From Pedobacter cryoconitis (GTDB lineage: Bacteria; Bacteroidota; Bacteroidia; Sphingobacteriales; Sphingobacteriaceae), in assembly GCF_014200595.1 (NCBI RefSeq), contig NZ_JACHCG010000005.1:62001-126000 (forward strand): a stretch of 64,000 nt of DNA, given 5' to 3'. The translations under genes and the position numbers were made by a program. Below are positions 16,609 through 24,705 of this stretch, piece after piece. Position 1 is the stretch's first letter. Each line of letters starts with the position of its first letter. Under the pieces are notes generated by a model, which was given only the letters and a program-made list of their open reading frames with translations, was not told where the DNA came from and searched no databases.

Positions 16609-16821
16609 CTTTAATAGTGATTAAATATTTGTGCCAGTTAATTATCTTTTTCAAAACAAATTGTACAGAATTGTAGTCAATCCCGATATTTTAAGACAAT
16701 CTCCTGTCAGTTGTACCCGGAAATTTATACAAAATCTCTGTCTTATTATAAGAAATCACAAAAAACTTACAATTGGCATCACCTTTGATTAAATGCCCTT
16801 ATAAACAAATAAATTATTATC

Positions 16822-17502
16822 ATGATTACTTCGAAATTTAAAATAGCTGCATTCAGCATCGCCTTATCCTTAACCGCAATGGGTTTTCAAGGATGTGACA
16901 GTTTAACAAAAACACAAAAAGGAGCTGGTATTGGTGCCGCTGCTGGTGGTGTTTTAGGAGCTATTATCGGCAAAAAAGCAGGTAATACTGCGATTGGAGC
17001 TATTTTAGGTGGTGCAATTGGTGGTACTGCTGGTGGATTCATCGGAAAACGTATGGATAAACAAGCAGCTGAAATTCAAAATGCAATTCCAAATGCAGAA
17101 GTAGTTCGTGAAGGTGAAGGTATCATCGTAAAATTTGATAGTGGTATCTTATTTGATTTTGACAGTGCAAACTTAAAAGCACAGGCAAAAGATAACGTAA
17201 AATCATTAGCCGGATCATTAGAAAAATATCCTGATACTGAAATCAAAGTTATTGGTCATACAGATAATAAAGGTACTGAGGCTTATAACATGAGCCTTTC
17301 AGAAAGAAGAGCAGCGTCTGTTAAAGCTTATGCAGTTACTCAAGGTGTTCCATCATCACGTTTAACTACTGTAGGTAAAGGTTTCTCTGAGCCAATTGCA
17401 GACAATGCAACTGATGCAGGAAGAGCTGCTAACCGTAGAGTTGAGATTGTTATTGTAGCGAATGATCAATTGAAAAAACAAGCGCAACAAGCTAACAACT
17501 AA
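16822..17502 (+). CDS. OmpA-family lipoprotein with glycine-zipper domain
   Basis: 226 residues. Signal peptide with lipobox FQGC, modified Cys25. A glycine-zipper segment at about 34-75 is full of GxxxG and Ala/Gly repeats and is likely to insert in or pack against membrane. An OmpA C-terminal peptidoglycan-binding domain follows at about 100-220, with TDNKGTEAYNMSLSERRA and NRRVEI. It should tether the outer membrane to peptidoglycan, like Pal or YiaD. The coding sequence uses a narrow set of codons and is probably well expressed. It is a single gene ending at a strong shared terminator. Confidence 0.92.
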   Translation: MITSKFKIAAFSIALSLTAMGFQGCDSLTKTQKGAGIGAAAGGVLGAIIGKKAGNTAIGAILGGAIGGTAGGFIGKRMDKQAAEIQNAIPNAEVVREGEGIIVKFDSGILFDFDSANLKAQAKDNVKSLAGSLEKYPDTEIKVIGHTDNKGTEAYNMSLSERRAASVKAYAVTQGVPSSRLTTVGKGFSEPIADNATDAGRAANRRVEIVIVANDQLKKQAQQANN

Positions 17503-17534
17503 AAAATATTAAGATCTACCTATTTTAATAACAT

Positions 17535-17567
17535 AAAAAGCCGGAGTAATCATACTCCGGCTTTTTT
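17535..17567. terminator. Bidirectional terminator after the OmpA lipoprotein
   Basis: Perfect stem AAAAGCCGGAGTA / TACTCCGGCTTTT, loop ATCA, T-runs on both strands, between two convergent genes. Confidence 0.92.
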
Positions 17568-17593
17568 GTAGCGATAGATTTTTTTATCCTGTC

Positions 17594-17938
17594 TTATTGA
17601 TAGATGTCTTCGAAATAATGAATAGCCAGTGATTTCAAGAGCAGTTCCTGCTCCATCATGGCAAAGGAAGGAACTTGTTTGACCAATTTCCAATGTGGCC
17701 ATCCGTCCTGATCCAGGCCTTCAAGCTCATAAAATCCCATTTCACTCATTAAGCGGCAAGTAGCGATATGCATCAGCTCTTCTTTTTGACGTTTGCTATA
17801 CTTACCCGGCCCCTTTCCTAATTCCTGAACGCCTATCAAAAATAACATTACCTTTAAATCAGGTATATCTGAATCGAATTCCTCAGCAATCTTTTGCTGT
17901 AGAACTTTCCATTTTGCGTGAATTTCTGCGGGCTTCAT
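17594..17938 (-). CDS. Conserved hypothetical protein, 114 aa
   Basis: I do not recognise a named family. The protein is soluble, has no signal peptide and is rich in helix-forming and charged residues, with a notable segment MLFLIGVQELGKGPGKYSKRQKEELMHI... near residues 31-55 (basic, could bind nucleic acid) and a GWPHWKLV stretch near 80. The intact reading frame, a clear ATG and its position between a terminator and a -7 element indicate a real gene. It is convergent with the OmpA lipoprotein. Confidence 0.7.
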   Translation of the reverse strand: MKPAEIHAKWKVLQQKIAEEFDSDIPDLKVMLFLIGVQELGKGPGKYSKRQKEELMHIATCRLMSEMGFYELEGLDQDGWPHWKLVKQVPSFAMMEQELLLKSLAIHYFEDIYQ

Positions 17939-17942
17939 AACA

Positions 17943-17950
17943 CAAAGATA
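17943..17950 (-). promoter_or_regulatory. Possible -7 element before the 114-aa hypothetical gene
   Basis: TATCTTTG on the minus strand matches TAnnTTTG exactly, ending 4 bp before the ATG. No -33 partner was seen; a near-leaderless transcript would result. Confidence 0.3.
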
Positions 17951-18072
17951 AAAAATATAAGAGCCGGCCTTCTATTTATTGAATAAATACAAAGAGTTAA
18001 ACGGTTTATGACAATACGATTAAATCATCAACTTTTTGATTGCCTAATTTAGCTGCTCAAATACAGCAATTG

Positions 18073-19089
18073 ATGACTAAAGTAATCTCGACCGGCCTGA
18101 TGGCCTACGGCATGTCCGGCAAAATATTTCACGGCCCTTTTCTGACTGCACATCAAGGGTTTAAATTGCGTGCAGTCACAGAACGTAATCAAAAAAATGC
18201 AGAGAAAGATTTCGCAGGCATCATCAGTTATAACAGTACTGAAGAGTTACTAAATGACCCGGAGATTGAACTGATCGTTATCAATACGCCAAATAATACC
18301 CATTACGACTATGCAAAGCAAGCCTTAAAAGCTGGCAGGCATATTTTGGTGGAAAAACCATTTGCGGCAACATCAGCAGAAGCCATTGAAATATTTAAAC
18401 TGGCTGAAACGTTGGGTAAAAAGGTATTTGTTTATCAGAACCGCAGGTGGGATAGTGATTTTACAGCGGTAAAAAAAATCATTAAAAGTGATAAGCTGGG
18501 CAAATTATCAGAGGTTCACCTCAGATTTGACAGGTATAAAGCAAGTATCGGCGTCAAAAGCTTTAAAGAAGAACCGGTTGCAGCCAGTGGTTTACAATAT
18601 GACCTTGGGCCGCATTTAGTGGATCAGGCTATCAGTCTTTTTGGCAAACCCTTATCATTTCATAAAATATTAGGGAGAAACAGGGAAAATACAAAGGTTG
18701 ACGACTTCTTCTCAATCCACCTGAGCTACCCGGATAGTTTGAATGTTTTTGTACATGCCAATATGATGGTCACTGATATTCAGCCTTCTTTTGTTTTGCA
18801 TGGGAAAAATGGGAGTTTTATCAAAGAACGGGCAGATGTGCAGGAAGAACAGTTGTTAAAAGGGATTAAGCCCAATGAACCTGGTTTTGGAATTGAAGCC
18901 AAAGGAAAAGAGGGGGTCTTAACACTGATCAGTGAAAGTGGAGAAAGAACAAAACGCCTAGTCCCTTCCGAGCCTGCCAGTTATATCTCATTATTTGAAG
19001 CAGTTTATCAATCGCTGGTGAATAAGGAACCTTATCCGGTACGTGAGGAAGATATCATTGCTCAACTTGAAATCCTGGAAGCAGAATAA
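18073..19089 (+). CDS. Gfo/Idh/MocA-family NAD(P)-dependent oxidoreductase
   Basis: 338 residues from the ATG at 18073 (MTKVISTGLMAYGMSG); a TTG 33 bp earlier would add 11 residues that fit the family poorly. The N-terminal Rossmann domain has the dinucleotide loop GLMAYGMSGKIFH, and HILVEKPFA near residue 100 is the conserved EKP motif whose Lys takes part in catalysis. The C-terminal alpha/beta domain has the usual YDLGPHLVDQAISLFG. It oxidises or reduces a sugar-like or polyol substrate that cannot be identified. The stop overlaps the start of the M90 peptidase gene (TAATG). Confidence 0.9.
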   Translation: MTKVISTGLMAYGMSGKIFHGPFLTAHQGFKLRAVTERNQKNAEKDFAGIISYNSTEELLNDPEIELIVINTPNNTHYDYAKQALKAGRHILVEKPFAATSAEAIEIFKLAETLGKKVFVYQNRRWDSDFTAVKKIIKSDKLGKLSEVHLRFDRYKASIGVKSFKEEPVAASGLQYDLGPHLVDQAISLFGKPLSFHKILGRNRENTKVDDFFSIHLSYPDSLNVFVHANMMVTDIQPSFVLHGKNGSFIKERADVQEEQLLKGIKPNEPGFGIEAKGKEGVLTLISESGERTKRLVPSEPASYISLFEAVYQSLVNKEPYPVREEDIIAQLEILEAE

Positions 19090-19868
19090 TGATGCCTTAC
19101 CTGATCTTAATCGCCGCATTTATAATCGCGTTATATTTTATATTCCGCAGTAAAAAGTCTAAACAGGCTGCTGAAAATACGATGAATGAAACTGACCGGC
19201 AGATCCTGCTAAATCATGTAGCCTATTATCAGTATTTAGACCAGAATAACCGGGTAAAGTTTGAGCAAATGCTGCTGGACTTTTTAAGTTATGTGCGTGT
19301 GGAAGGAATAGATCTTGTGCCTGATGCTACAGACCGTTTATTAATTGCATCCAGTGCAATTATTCCGGTCTTTGGGTTTGGACAATGGAAGTATCAGAAT
19401 CTCCATGCGGTAATTTTATATCCTGATACTTTCAATAAAGACTTTCAGTTTGAAGGTGGTGACCGGAATATTCTCGGAATGGTTGGTACGGGCTATATGA
19501 ACGGACAAATGATCTTATCGCGCTCTGCGTTACTCGAAGGATTTTCGATCAGTGCAGACAAGGAAAACACCGCTATTCATGAGTTTGTACACTTGCTGGA
19601 TAAATCGGACGGGGCAACGGATGGTATTCCTGAAAACCTGATGCCGCATCAGTACATTATTCCGTGGGTAAAAATGATTCACCAGGAAATCAGCAGGATT
19701 GAGGCTGGAAAGTCAGATATCAATCCTTATGCGGTGACGAATGAGGCTGAATTTCTTGCGGTCGTGTCAGAATATTTCTTTGAAAAACCAGCACAGTTTA
19801 AAGACAAACATCCTGAATTATATCAGATCCTTGCCGCAACTTTCTCACAGGACCCTGTAAAAAAATAA
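19089..19868 (+). CDS. M90 (MtfA-like) zinc peptidase with membrane anchor
   Basis: 259 residues. Residues 2-20 are a membrane segment. The rest matches the M90/MtfA family: zinc site HEFVH at 164-168, with a downstream acidic helix EAEFLAVVSEYFFEKP supplying a further ligand. MtfA of E. coli is a soluble peptidase linked to glucose-transport control through Mlc; no Mlc is evident here, so the target is unknown. The start overlaps the oxidoreductase stop by one base, so they form an operon. The stop codon lies inside the stem of a large terminator. Confidence 0.88.
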   Translation: MMPYLILIAAFIIALYFIFRSKKSKQAAENTMNETDRQILLNHVAYYQYLDQNNRVKFEQMLLDFLSYVRVEGIDLVPDATDRLLIASSAIIPVFGFGQWKYQNLHAVILYPDTFNKDFQFEGGDRNILGMVGTGYMNGQMILSRSALLEGFSISADKENTAIHEFVHLLDKSDGATDGIPENLMPHQYIIPWVKMIHQEISRIEAGKSDINPYAVTNEAEFLAVVSEYFFEKPAQFKDKHPELYQILAATFSQDPVKK

Positions 19869-19904
19869 ATAGAGAACCTGCCGGGGCAGGTTCTCTATTT
19901 ATTT
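19863..19904. terminator. 20-bp-stem bidirectional terminator overlapping both stop codons
   Basis: A perfect inverted repeat of 20 bp per arm (core AGAGAACCTGCC / GGCAGGTTCTCT) with a 2-nt centre. The M90 stop (19866-19868) lies in the left arm and the hydrolase stop overlaps the right end, so one hairpin ends both convergent genes. Confidence 0.92.
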
Positions 19905-20892
19905 ATAACCCGCCCAGTAAAGCTACTGTAAATTCGGTAGGCACTTCCAAATGAGGAATGTGCCCGCTACCATCAAATTCAATCAGCTTGGCGTTCGGTA
20001 TCTTTGCTGCAATCTGTTTTCCCAATACTTTATACTGTCCGTGAAGCGCTTGCTGCTGCGGGCTTAATAAGCCTTTACCAACAATCGTTTTATCTTCCTT
20101 ACCAATAAATAAAATGGTAGGCACAGTGATATTCTGGAATTCATAAACTACAGGCTGTTCGTAGATCATGGTAAAAGTCATCGCTGCTACTTTTGCCCAG
20201 CGTGCGTAATCTGAACTGAAGGTCACTCCCGCAGCAATCCTGACTAATTCATCATATTCTGGTTTCCAAACGGTAAAGTAAGAACTTTGATAATATTTTT
20301 TGATACTTTCTGCCGTAGCTTTCAGTTCCGTTTTATATTGCTCTTCTGTAGTGACATAAGGTACAAAGGCGCGATAATCTTCCAGCCCGATCGGGTTTTC
20401 CAGTAATAGTTTCTCTGTAGTTTGCGGGTACATCAGGGCAAACCTGGTGGCTAACATCCCACCCATAGAATGGCCAAGGATATTTGCTTTCTGAATCCCT
20501 AAAGTATCTAATAATGCTTTGTTCCAGCGTGCCAGCTGATGAAAACTGTAATGAATAAATGGTTTAGAAGATTTACCAAATCCGATCTGATCCGGCACAA
20601 CAACCCTGAATCCTCTGCTGGTTAAGGCCTTTATTACATTTGTCCAGTAATATCCTCCAAAGTTTTTACCATGAAATAAGACTACGGTTCTGCCATTTGC
20701 ATTTTGCACAGGTGCGATATCCATGTAGGCCATCTTAATATCTTGTCCCTCGGTATGAATAGGAAAGTATTTTACCGGATAGGCATATTTTACATTCTCT
20801 AAGGTAATAGACAGTGTATCTGCCTGTTGAGCAGACGCGGATAAAGACAAACAAAATAAAAGGATTGCTGGCAGCAGTAGTTTTTTGAACAT
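19903..20892 (-). CDS. Secreted alpha/beta-hydrolase
   Basis: 329 residues with a signal peptide of about 21 residues (cleavage near ASAQQ). The alpha/beta-hydrolase fold shows oxyanion segment LFHGKNFGG, nucleophile elbow GHSMGG with the catalytic Ser near residue 143, an acid in GKEDKTIVG, and the last His in GSGHIPHLE. It resembles epoxide-hydrolase/esterase-type proteins; the substrate is unknown. Expected in the periplasm. It stands alone between two terminators. Confidence 0.88.
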   Translation of the reverse strand: MFKKLLLPAILLFCLSLSASAQQADTLSITLENVKYAYPVKYFPIHTEGQDIKMAYMDIAPVQNANGRTVVLFHGKNFGGYYWTNVIKALTSRGFRVVVPDQIGFGKSSKPFIHYSFHQLARWNKALLDTLGIQKANILGHSMGGMLATRFALMYPQTTEKLLLENPIGLEDYRAFVPYVTTEEQYKTELKATAESIKKYYQSSYFTVWKPEYDELVRIAAGVTFSSDYARWAKVAAMTFTMIYEQPVVYEFQNITVPTILFIGKEDKTIVGKGLLSPQQQALHGQYKVLGKQIAAKIPNAKLIEFDGSGHIPHLEVPTEFTVALLGGL

Positions 20893-20963
20893 ATAATCTC
20901 AATCGTTTAGTACCTACAAACAAAGCAGGAAGTCGAAAGTTCTAAAACTAACGATTATTTTAC

Positions 20964-21000
20964 AAGAAAACCCCGTTCCTTAACAGGAAAGCGGGGTTTC
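20964..21000 (-). terminator. Terminator after the TonB-dependent receptor
   Basis: Stem AAACCCCG / CGGGGTTT extended inside by TTCC / GGAA, followed on the minus strand by TTTTCTT, 40 bp past the receptor stop. Confidence 0.78.
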
Positions 21001-21039
21001 ATTGCAAACGTGTGTGTATTATTTTTGGTGTGTTGTATA

Positions 21040-23358
21040 CTATTTTTTCAATGTAAATGGAAGAGTTACCCCAAATGTAATGCTGCGCCCAATGTTATAA
21101 ATACCCAAAGTTGGATCTTCATCACTTAGTCTTCCCGGTTTAAAACGACTCAAATGGTCATAATAAGCTTTGTTTAATAAGTTTTTACCAGCTGCATAAA
21201 TAGTGATGTCCTGGTTTTTGCTTAGTTTCAAAGTTGTCCCGATTGATGCATTTAATAAAGTATAACCTGAGGTTGGTTGTTCAAAACTATCAATCTTCGT
21301 TTGTTTAAAATAGTTATCAATTCCTACAGAAACATAAGAATGAGAAGTACCTGCAACAGTTGGTTCAAAACGTAATTCGTTATGTAAAGTAGCCGCAGGG
21401 ATAAATGGAAGTGATTGTTTAGTGGTACGGTTTGTTGCTCTTGTATAAGAGAATCCATTTTCAAAGTGGATAAAACTAACTGGGTGTAAGGTTAACGATG
21501 CTTCTACTCCACGTAAAAAGGCATTATCCTGTACAAAATTATAAACAGGGAAATCTCTGCCGTCGACAGTTTTAGTTGTTCCGTCTGTATTATAATAAAT
21601 GTAATCATTGATAAAGTTAGCAAAACCGCCTAAGCTTGCGCTTACGTATTGGTTCTGATAATCAAAAGAAGCATCGAACTGGTAACTCTGCTCTGGCTTA
21701 AGGTTTGGATTACCTACTTCGTAACGGAATACGCCTTCGTGTACACCATTTGAGGCTAATTCTGCAATATTCGGTGCTCTGAAAGCGCTACCGGCATTTG
21801 CTTTAAAACTAAAAGCTTCATTGAATTCATGGGTATAACCTAATGCACCGGTGATATGAGAGAATTTATTGCTGAATGCCGGGTAGTTTGATTCACCAGT
21901 AAATTCTTTTCCAGTCATTTTTCTATAGTCAAAACGGATACCTGCATTAAACGTATCATCATCCCATGTTTTTTTAACAAAAGCAAAACTACCGAATGAT
22001 TGTGTATCGAAATCAGGAATCAATTGTTCACTACCTGCTGTATTTAAACTATGGATATATTCTCCGGAAACACCAATTACAGGCGCCCATCCATTCACTT
22101 CTTTAAATGAATATTTAAGGTCATAACTGTAAGTATAACTGTTCAGGAACAAATCAGGGCCTTTATCAGCTTCTCCAAGTTCTCTACGTAAATTGTGCTG
22201 ATAACCTAAAGTAGCTTTCAAACTGCCTTCTCCTAAAAGGATATTACTGTTCAAAGCTATTTTATAGTGGCGTACATCCTGCTTAGGGTAAGCCAGCGTT
22301 CTATCCTTATTTTGTGCATCAGAAAAAGGATTACCATCTGCATCAACCAATTGACCTGCGTCGTTTCTTACGGGATCGTAAAAACCAATATTGGTACGGA
22401 ATGTTGACGCATCTAAATGGGCATATCCCCATTTCTTGTTCAATCCAATCTGCCCTTCAAAGTTAGTCTCGTTGAAACCTGAATTAGGGACATATTCTGT
22501 AGGCGTTTTATAAGAATAAGCATTTTTATAAGATCCGCGTACTTTGTAGATTAATCCATTTTCATTTCCCTGCAACATTAATGAATTGCCGGTCATTCCA
22601 TTGTTTGTAGAATAATTAGTCAGGAATTCACCTCTTAAAGTACCTTCGGGAGCTGGTAATCCATCAAGAATATTAATCACCCCACCCAGGGCATCAGAGC
22701 CGTACATTAAACTTGCCGGGCCTCTTAAAACCTCTACGCGGTCAGCGCTATACTGATCGATTTCAATTCCATGTTCGTCTCCCCATTGTTGTCCTTGTTG
22801 TTTAACACCGTCACTCAAAGTAACCACACGGTTGTAACTCAGACCACGGATAACTGGTTTTGAAATTGCCGGCCCTGTAGTGATTTGAGACACTCCCGGA
22901 ACGCGCGAAATCGCATCCATCAGGTTTGTAGACGGGCGGTATAATAAATCTGCTTTACTCACTGTAGTCACAGAGGTAGAGTTTTTGCGGTTATCTGAAC
23001 TGGATGCCGAACCGGTAATCACCACTTCCCTGCCTTCGATAACGCTTGGTTCCAAAGCGAATTCAAGCTTTCCGGGGTTAGAGAAATCAACTGATTGTGT
23101 GATTGTTCTATAGCCTATATAACTAACCTGAACAAGGAAACGACCATGTGCAGGCGCATTTTTGAAGGTAAATTCTCCATTTTGGTTAGTAATTGCAGAG
23201 GTGCGTAAATCAGGGATAGTGATAGAAGCACCTGGTAATGGTGTTTTAGTCTGCGCGTCAATAATTTTACCTTTAAATTCAGCTACATCAGCCGCAAATG
23301 TGCTGGTGAAAATAAAAGCAGATAGTAGTACAACTAGAAATAGATGTATCTTTTTCAT
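21040..23358 (-). CDS. TonB-dependent outer-membrane receptor with CarboxypepD_reg domain
   Basis: 772 residues. Signal peptide 1-22, a CarboxypepD_reg-like beta domain at about 26-110 (GKIIDAQTKTPLPGASI), a plug domain at about 125-235 (RVPGVSQI, VEVLRGPASLMYGSDALGGVINI) and a 22-strand barrel to the end, with typical TonB-receptor closing sequence. At 772 residues it is the transporter type, not the longer SusC type that imports glycans with a SusD partner, and no susD gene is present. The His/Cys-rich small protein just upstream suggests a metal or metal-complex ligand; this is inference. Confidence 0.92.
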   Translation of the reverse strand: MKKIHLFLVVLLSAFIFTSTFAADVAEFKGKIIDAQTKTPLPGASITIPDLRTSAITNQNGEFTFKNAPAHGRFLVQVSYIGYRTITQSVDFSNPGKLEFALEPSVIEGREVVITGSASSSDNRKNSTSVTTVSKADLLYRPSTNLMDAISRVPGVSQITTGPAISKPVIRGLSYNRVVTLSDGVKQQGQQWGDEHGIEIDQYSADRVEVLRGPASLMYGSDALGGVINILDGLPAPEGTLRGEFLTNYSTNNGMTGNSLMLQGNENGLIYKVRGSYKNAYSYKTPTEYVPNSGFNETNFEGQIGLNKKWGYAHLDASTFRTNIGFYDPVRNDAGQLVDADGNPFSDAQNKDRTLAYPKQDVRHYKIALNSNILLGEGSLKATLGYQHNLRRELGEADKGPDLFLNSYTYSYDLKYSFKEVNGWAPVIGVSGEYIHSLNTAGSEQLIPDFDTQSFGSFAFVKKTWDDDTFNAGIRFDYRKMTGKEFTGESNYPAFSNKFSHITGALGYTHEFNEAFSFKANAGSAFRAPNIAELASNGVHEGVFRYEVGNPNLKPEQSYQFDASFDYQNQYVSASLGGFANFINDYIYYNTDGTTKTVDGRDFPVYNFVQDNAFLRGVEASLTLHPVSFIHFENGFSYTRATNRTTKQSLPFIPAATLHNELRFEPTVAGTSHSYVSVGIDNYFKQTKIDSFEQPTSGYTLLNASIGTTLKLSKNQDITIYAAGKNLLNKAYYDHLSRFKPGRLSDEDPTLGIYNIGRSITFGVTLPFTLKK

Positions 23359-23407
23359 ATGTCTGTATAATGTTTTTTACACGAAGCTTTCCTGAGCTGA
23401 GGCCCAT

Positions 23408-23420
23408 TCAGGTTTCCTGA
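23408..23420. repeat. Short inverted repeat upstream of the TonB receptor gene
   Basis: TCAGG-TTT-CCTGA lies 50 bp before the receptor start, inside the 154-bp gap after the small secreted protein gene. It may be a regulator site, such as for a metal sensor; no supporting evidence beyond symmetry. Confidence 0.25.
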
Positions 23421-23512
23421 TCAAATGTGTGTTTGTCTTTTTTTGGATAAAATTGCCTGAAGCCACCGGGGTTAAAAACCCATCAATGTCTTTGCAATAA
23501 ATTAGAATTGTC

Positions 23513-23857
23513 TTATACGTGCGCTGTAGGGGGGCCGCGGAGAGAGGTACTGATTAATACAGTATAACTGGCACTGATCAAAGCATAGTTTTTTACTATG
23601 GATTTACTTTCCAGTGCAGCCTGATAAGTTACTGCGGTTGTATAATAGTCCTTTTCAAAATGTGCAGAACAGATCAGACAGTTATGTCTTTCGCTGCCAA
23701 CATGGAATTTATGCAAACATTCTTTACCGTCTTTAACGCAATAGTCCGGCTGCTCTTCATGATGATGAAGAGAGCTCCATGGCGTGAGTGCAATGGCAAA
23801 AACCATAAGCAATAACGTCGCGAAAATCCGGCTGATATGTAAGCGTCTGTTGTTCAA
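23513..23857 (-). CDS. Small secreted His/Cys-rich protein ahead of the TonB receptor
   Basis: 114 residues from a TTG start; an in-frame TAA lies directly before it and the next Met (residue 18) would destroy the signal peptide. Residues 1-25 look like a signal sequence. The mature part has a metal-ligand-rich block: LHHHEEQPDYC, CLHKFHVG, HNCLICSAHFEKD. It ends in LRGPP, an ending seen in small membrane or periplasmic proteins encoded beside metal-related genes. No firm family. It precedes the TonB receptor by 154 bp on the same strand, so the two may act together in metal handling. Confidence 0.65.
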   Translation of the reverse strand: MNNRRLHISRIFATLLLMVFAIALTPWSSLHHHEEQPDYCVKDGKECLHKFHVGSERHNCLICSAHFEKDYYTTAVTYQAALESKSIVKNYALISASYTVLISTSLRGPPTAHV

Positions 23858-23864
23858 TTAAAGA

Positions 23865-23872
23865 CAAAAGTA
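23865..23872 (-). promoter_or_regulatory. Possible -7 element before the small His/Cys-rich gene
   Basis: TACTTTTG on the minus strand matches TAnnTTTG exactly, 7 bp before the TTG start. No good -33 element is seen. Confidence 0.3.
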
Positions 23873-24047
23873 ATCAAATCTGCACAATTCAGGTAATCTT
23901 CACGTAACATTGCTTTGATATGGGATAATAGTAAGCCAATTTACACACCCGATATGTCATCCGAATGCTTTTATTCAGTCACAGGCTGTTTCATTACCGC
24001 AATCAGAAAACTATTCTAAGCTATAAATCGTTATTAAAGAAAAAGAT

Positions 24048-24704
24048 ATGGCAACGTCTCAACAAATCAGAACTGCTTACATAGATTATGTGCTAACGCA
24101 GGACGAAAAACCCAAATCAGTCTACAGTTTCGTGAAAAAATTAAAGATTTCAGAGGCTGAATTTTACGAGTTCTACAGTTCTTTCGAAAGTATTGAAAAA
24201 ATGGTCTGGGCAGATCTTACTGTCGAAGCAATCAGCGCTATTCAGCAGCAGGAAGTTTGGGCGCAGTATTCTTCGAGAGACAGAATGCTTTCGTTTTTCT
24301 ACAGTTATACAGAGCTGTTAAAAAAACACAGAAGCTTTATTGTTTACAGTCTCAAAAGTCATCAGGACAGATTTAGTACGCCTGCGGTTTTAGCTGGCGT
24401 GAAACCTATTTTCGAGAACTTTGCCGGGGAATTGATTAATGAGGGATTGGAAAAGGGAGAATTGGCAGACCGCAAATTTTTAACCAAAAGGTATAAAGAT
24501 GCACTTTGGATTCAGTTTGCTTTTATCCTGAATTTTTGGATAAACGATGACAGTACTGATTTTGAAAAAACGGATGAAGCTATTGAAAAAGGGATCAATG
24601 TGACGTTTGATTTATTTCAGCGTTCTCCGCTTGATAATCTTTTAGAGTATGGTAAGTTCTTATCCAGAAATGGAAAGTTTGCAGAAAGCAGGGGTAGACA
24701 ATAA
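24048..24704 (+). CDS. TetR-family-like transcriptional regulator
   Basis: 218 residues, all-helical. The N-terminal 50 residues look like a degenerate TetR helix-turn-helix (SVYSFVKKLKISEAEFYEFYSSFESIEKMVW, compare the usual GVSKGTLYHHFxSKEDL), and the remainder a TetR C-terminal ligand domain. The DNA-binding part is weaker than usual, so a non-DNA role cannot be excluded. One base separates its stop from the UbiB-like kinase gene, so they are co-transcribed; such a regulator next to this kinase suggests control of membrane-lipid or isoprenoid-quinone stress functions. Confidence 0.8.
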   Translation: MATSQQIRTAYIDYVLTQDEKPKSVYSFVKKLKISEAEFYEFYSSFESIEKMVWADLTVEAISAIQQQEVWAQYSSRDRMLSFFYSYTELLKKHRSFIVYSLKSHQDRFSTPAVLAGVKPIFENFAGELINEGLEKGELADRKFLTKRYKDALWIQFAFILNFWINDDSTDFEKTDEAIEKGINVTFDLFQRSPLDNLLEYGKFLSRNGKFAESRGRQ

Positions 24705-24705
24705 C

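Noticed and set aside
18040..18072. TTG start of the Gfo/Idh/MocA oxidoreductase
   Set aside because: The 11 added residues do not fit the family, and the ATG at 18073 directly precedes the Rossmann strand.
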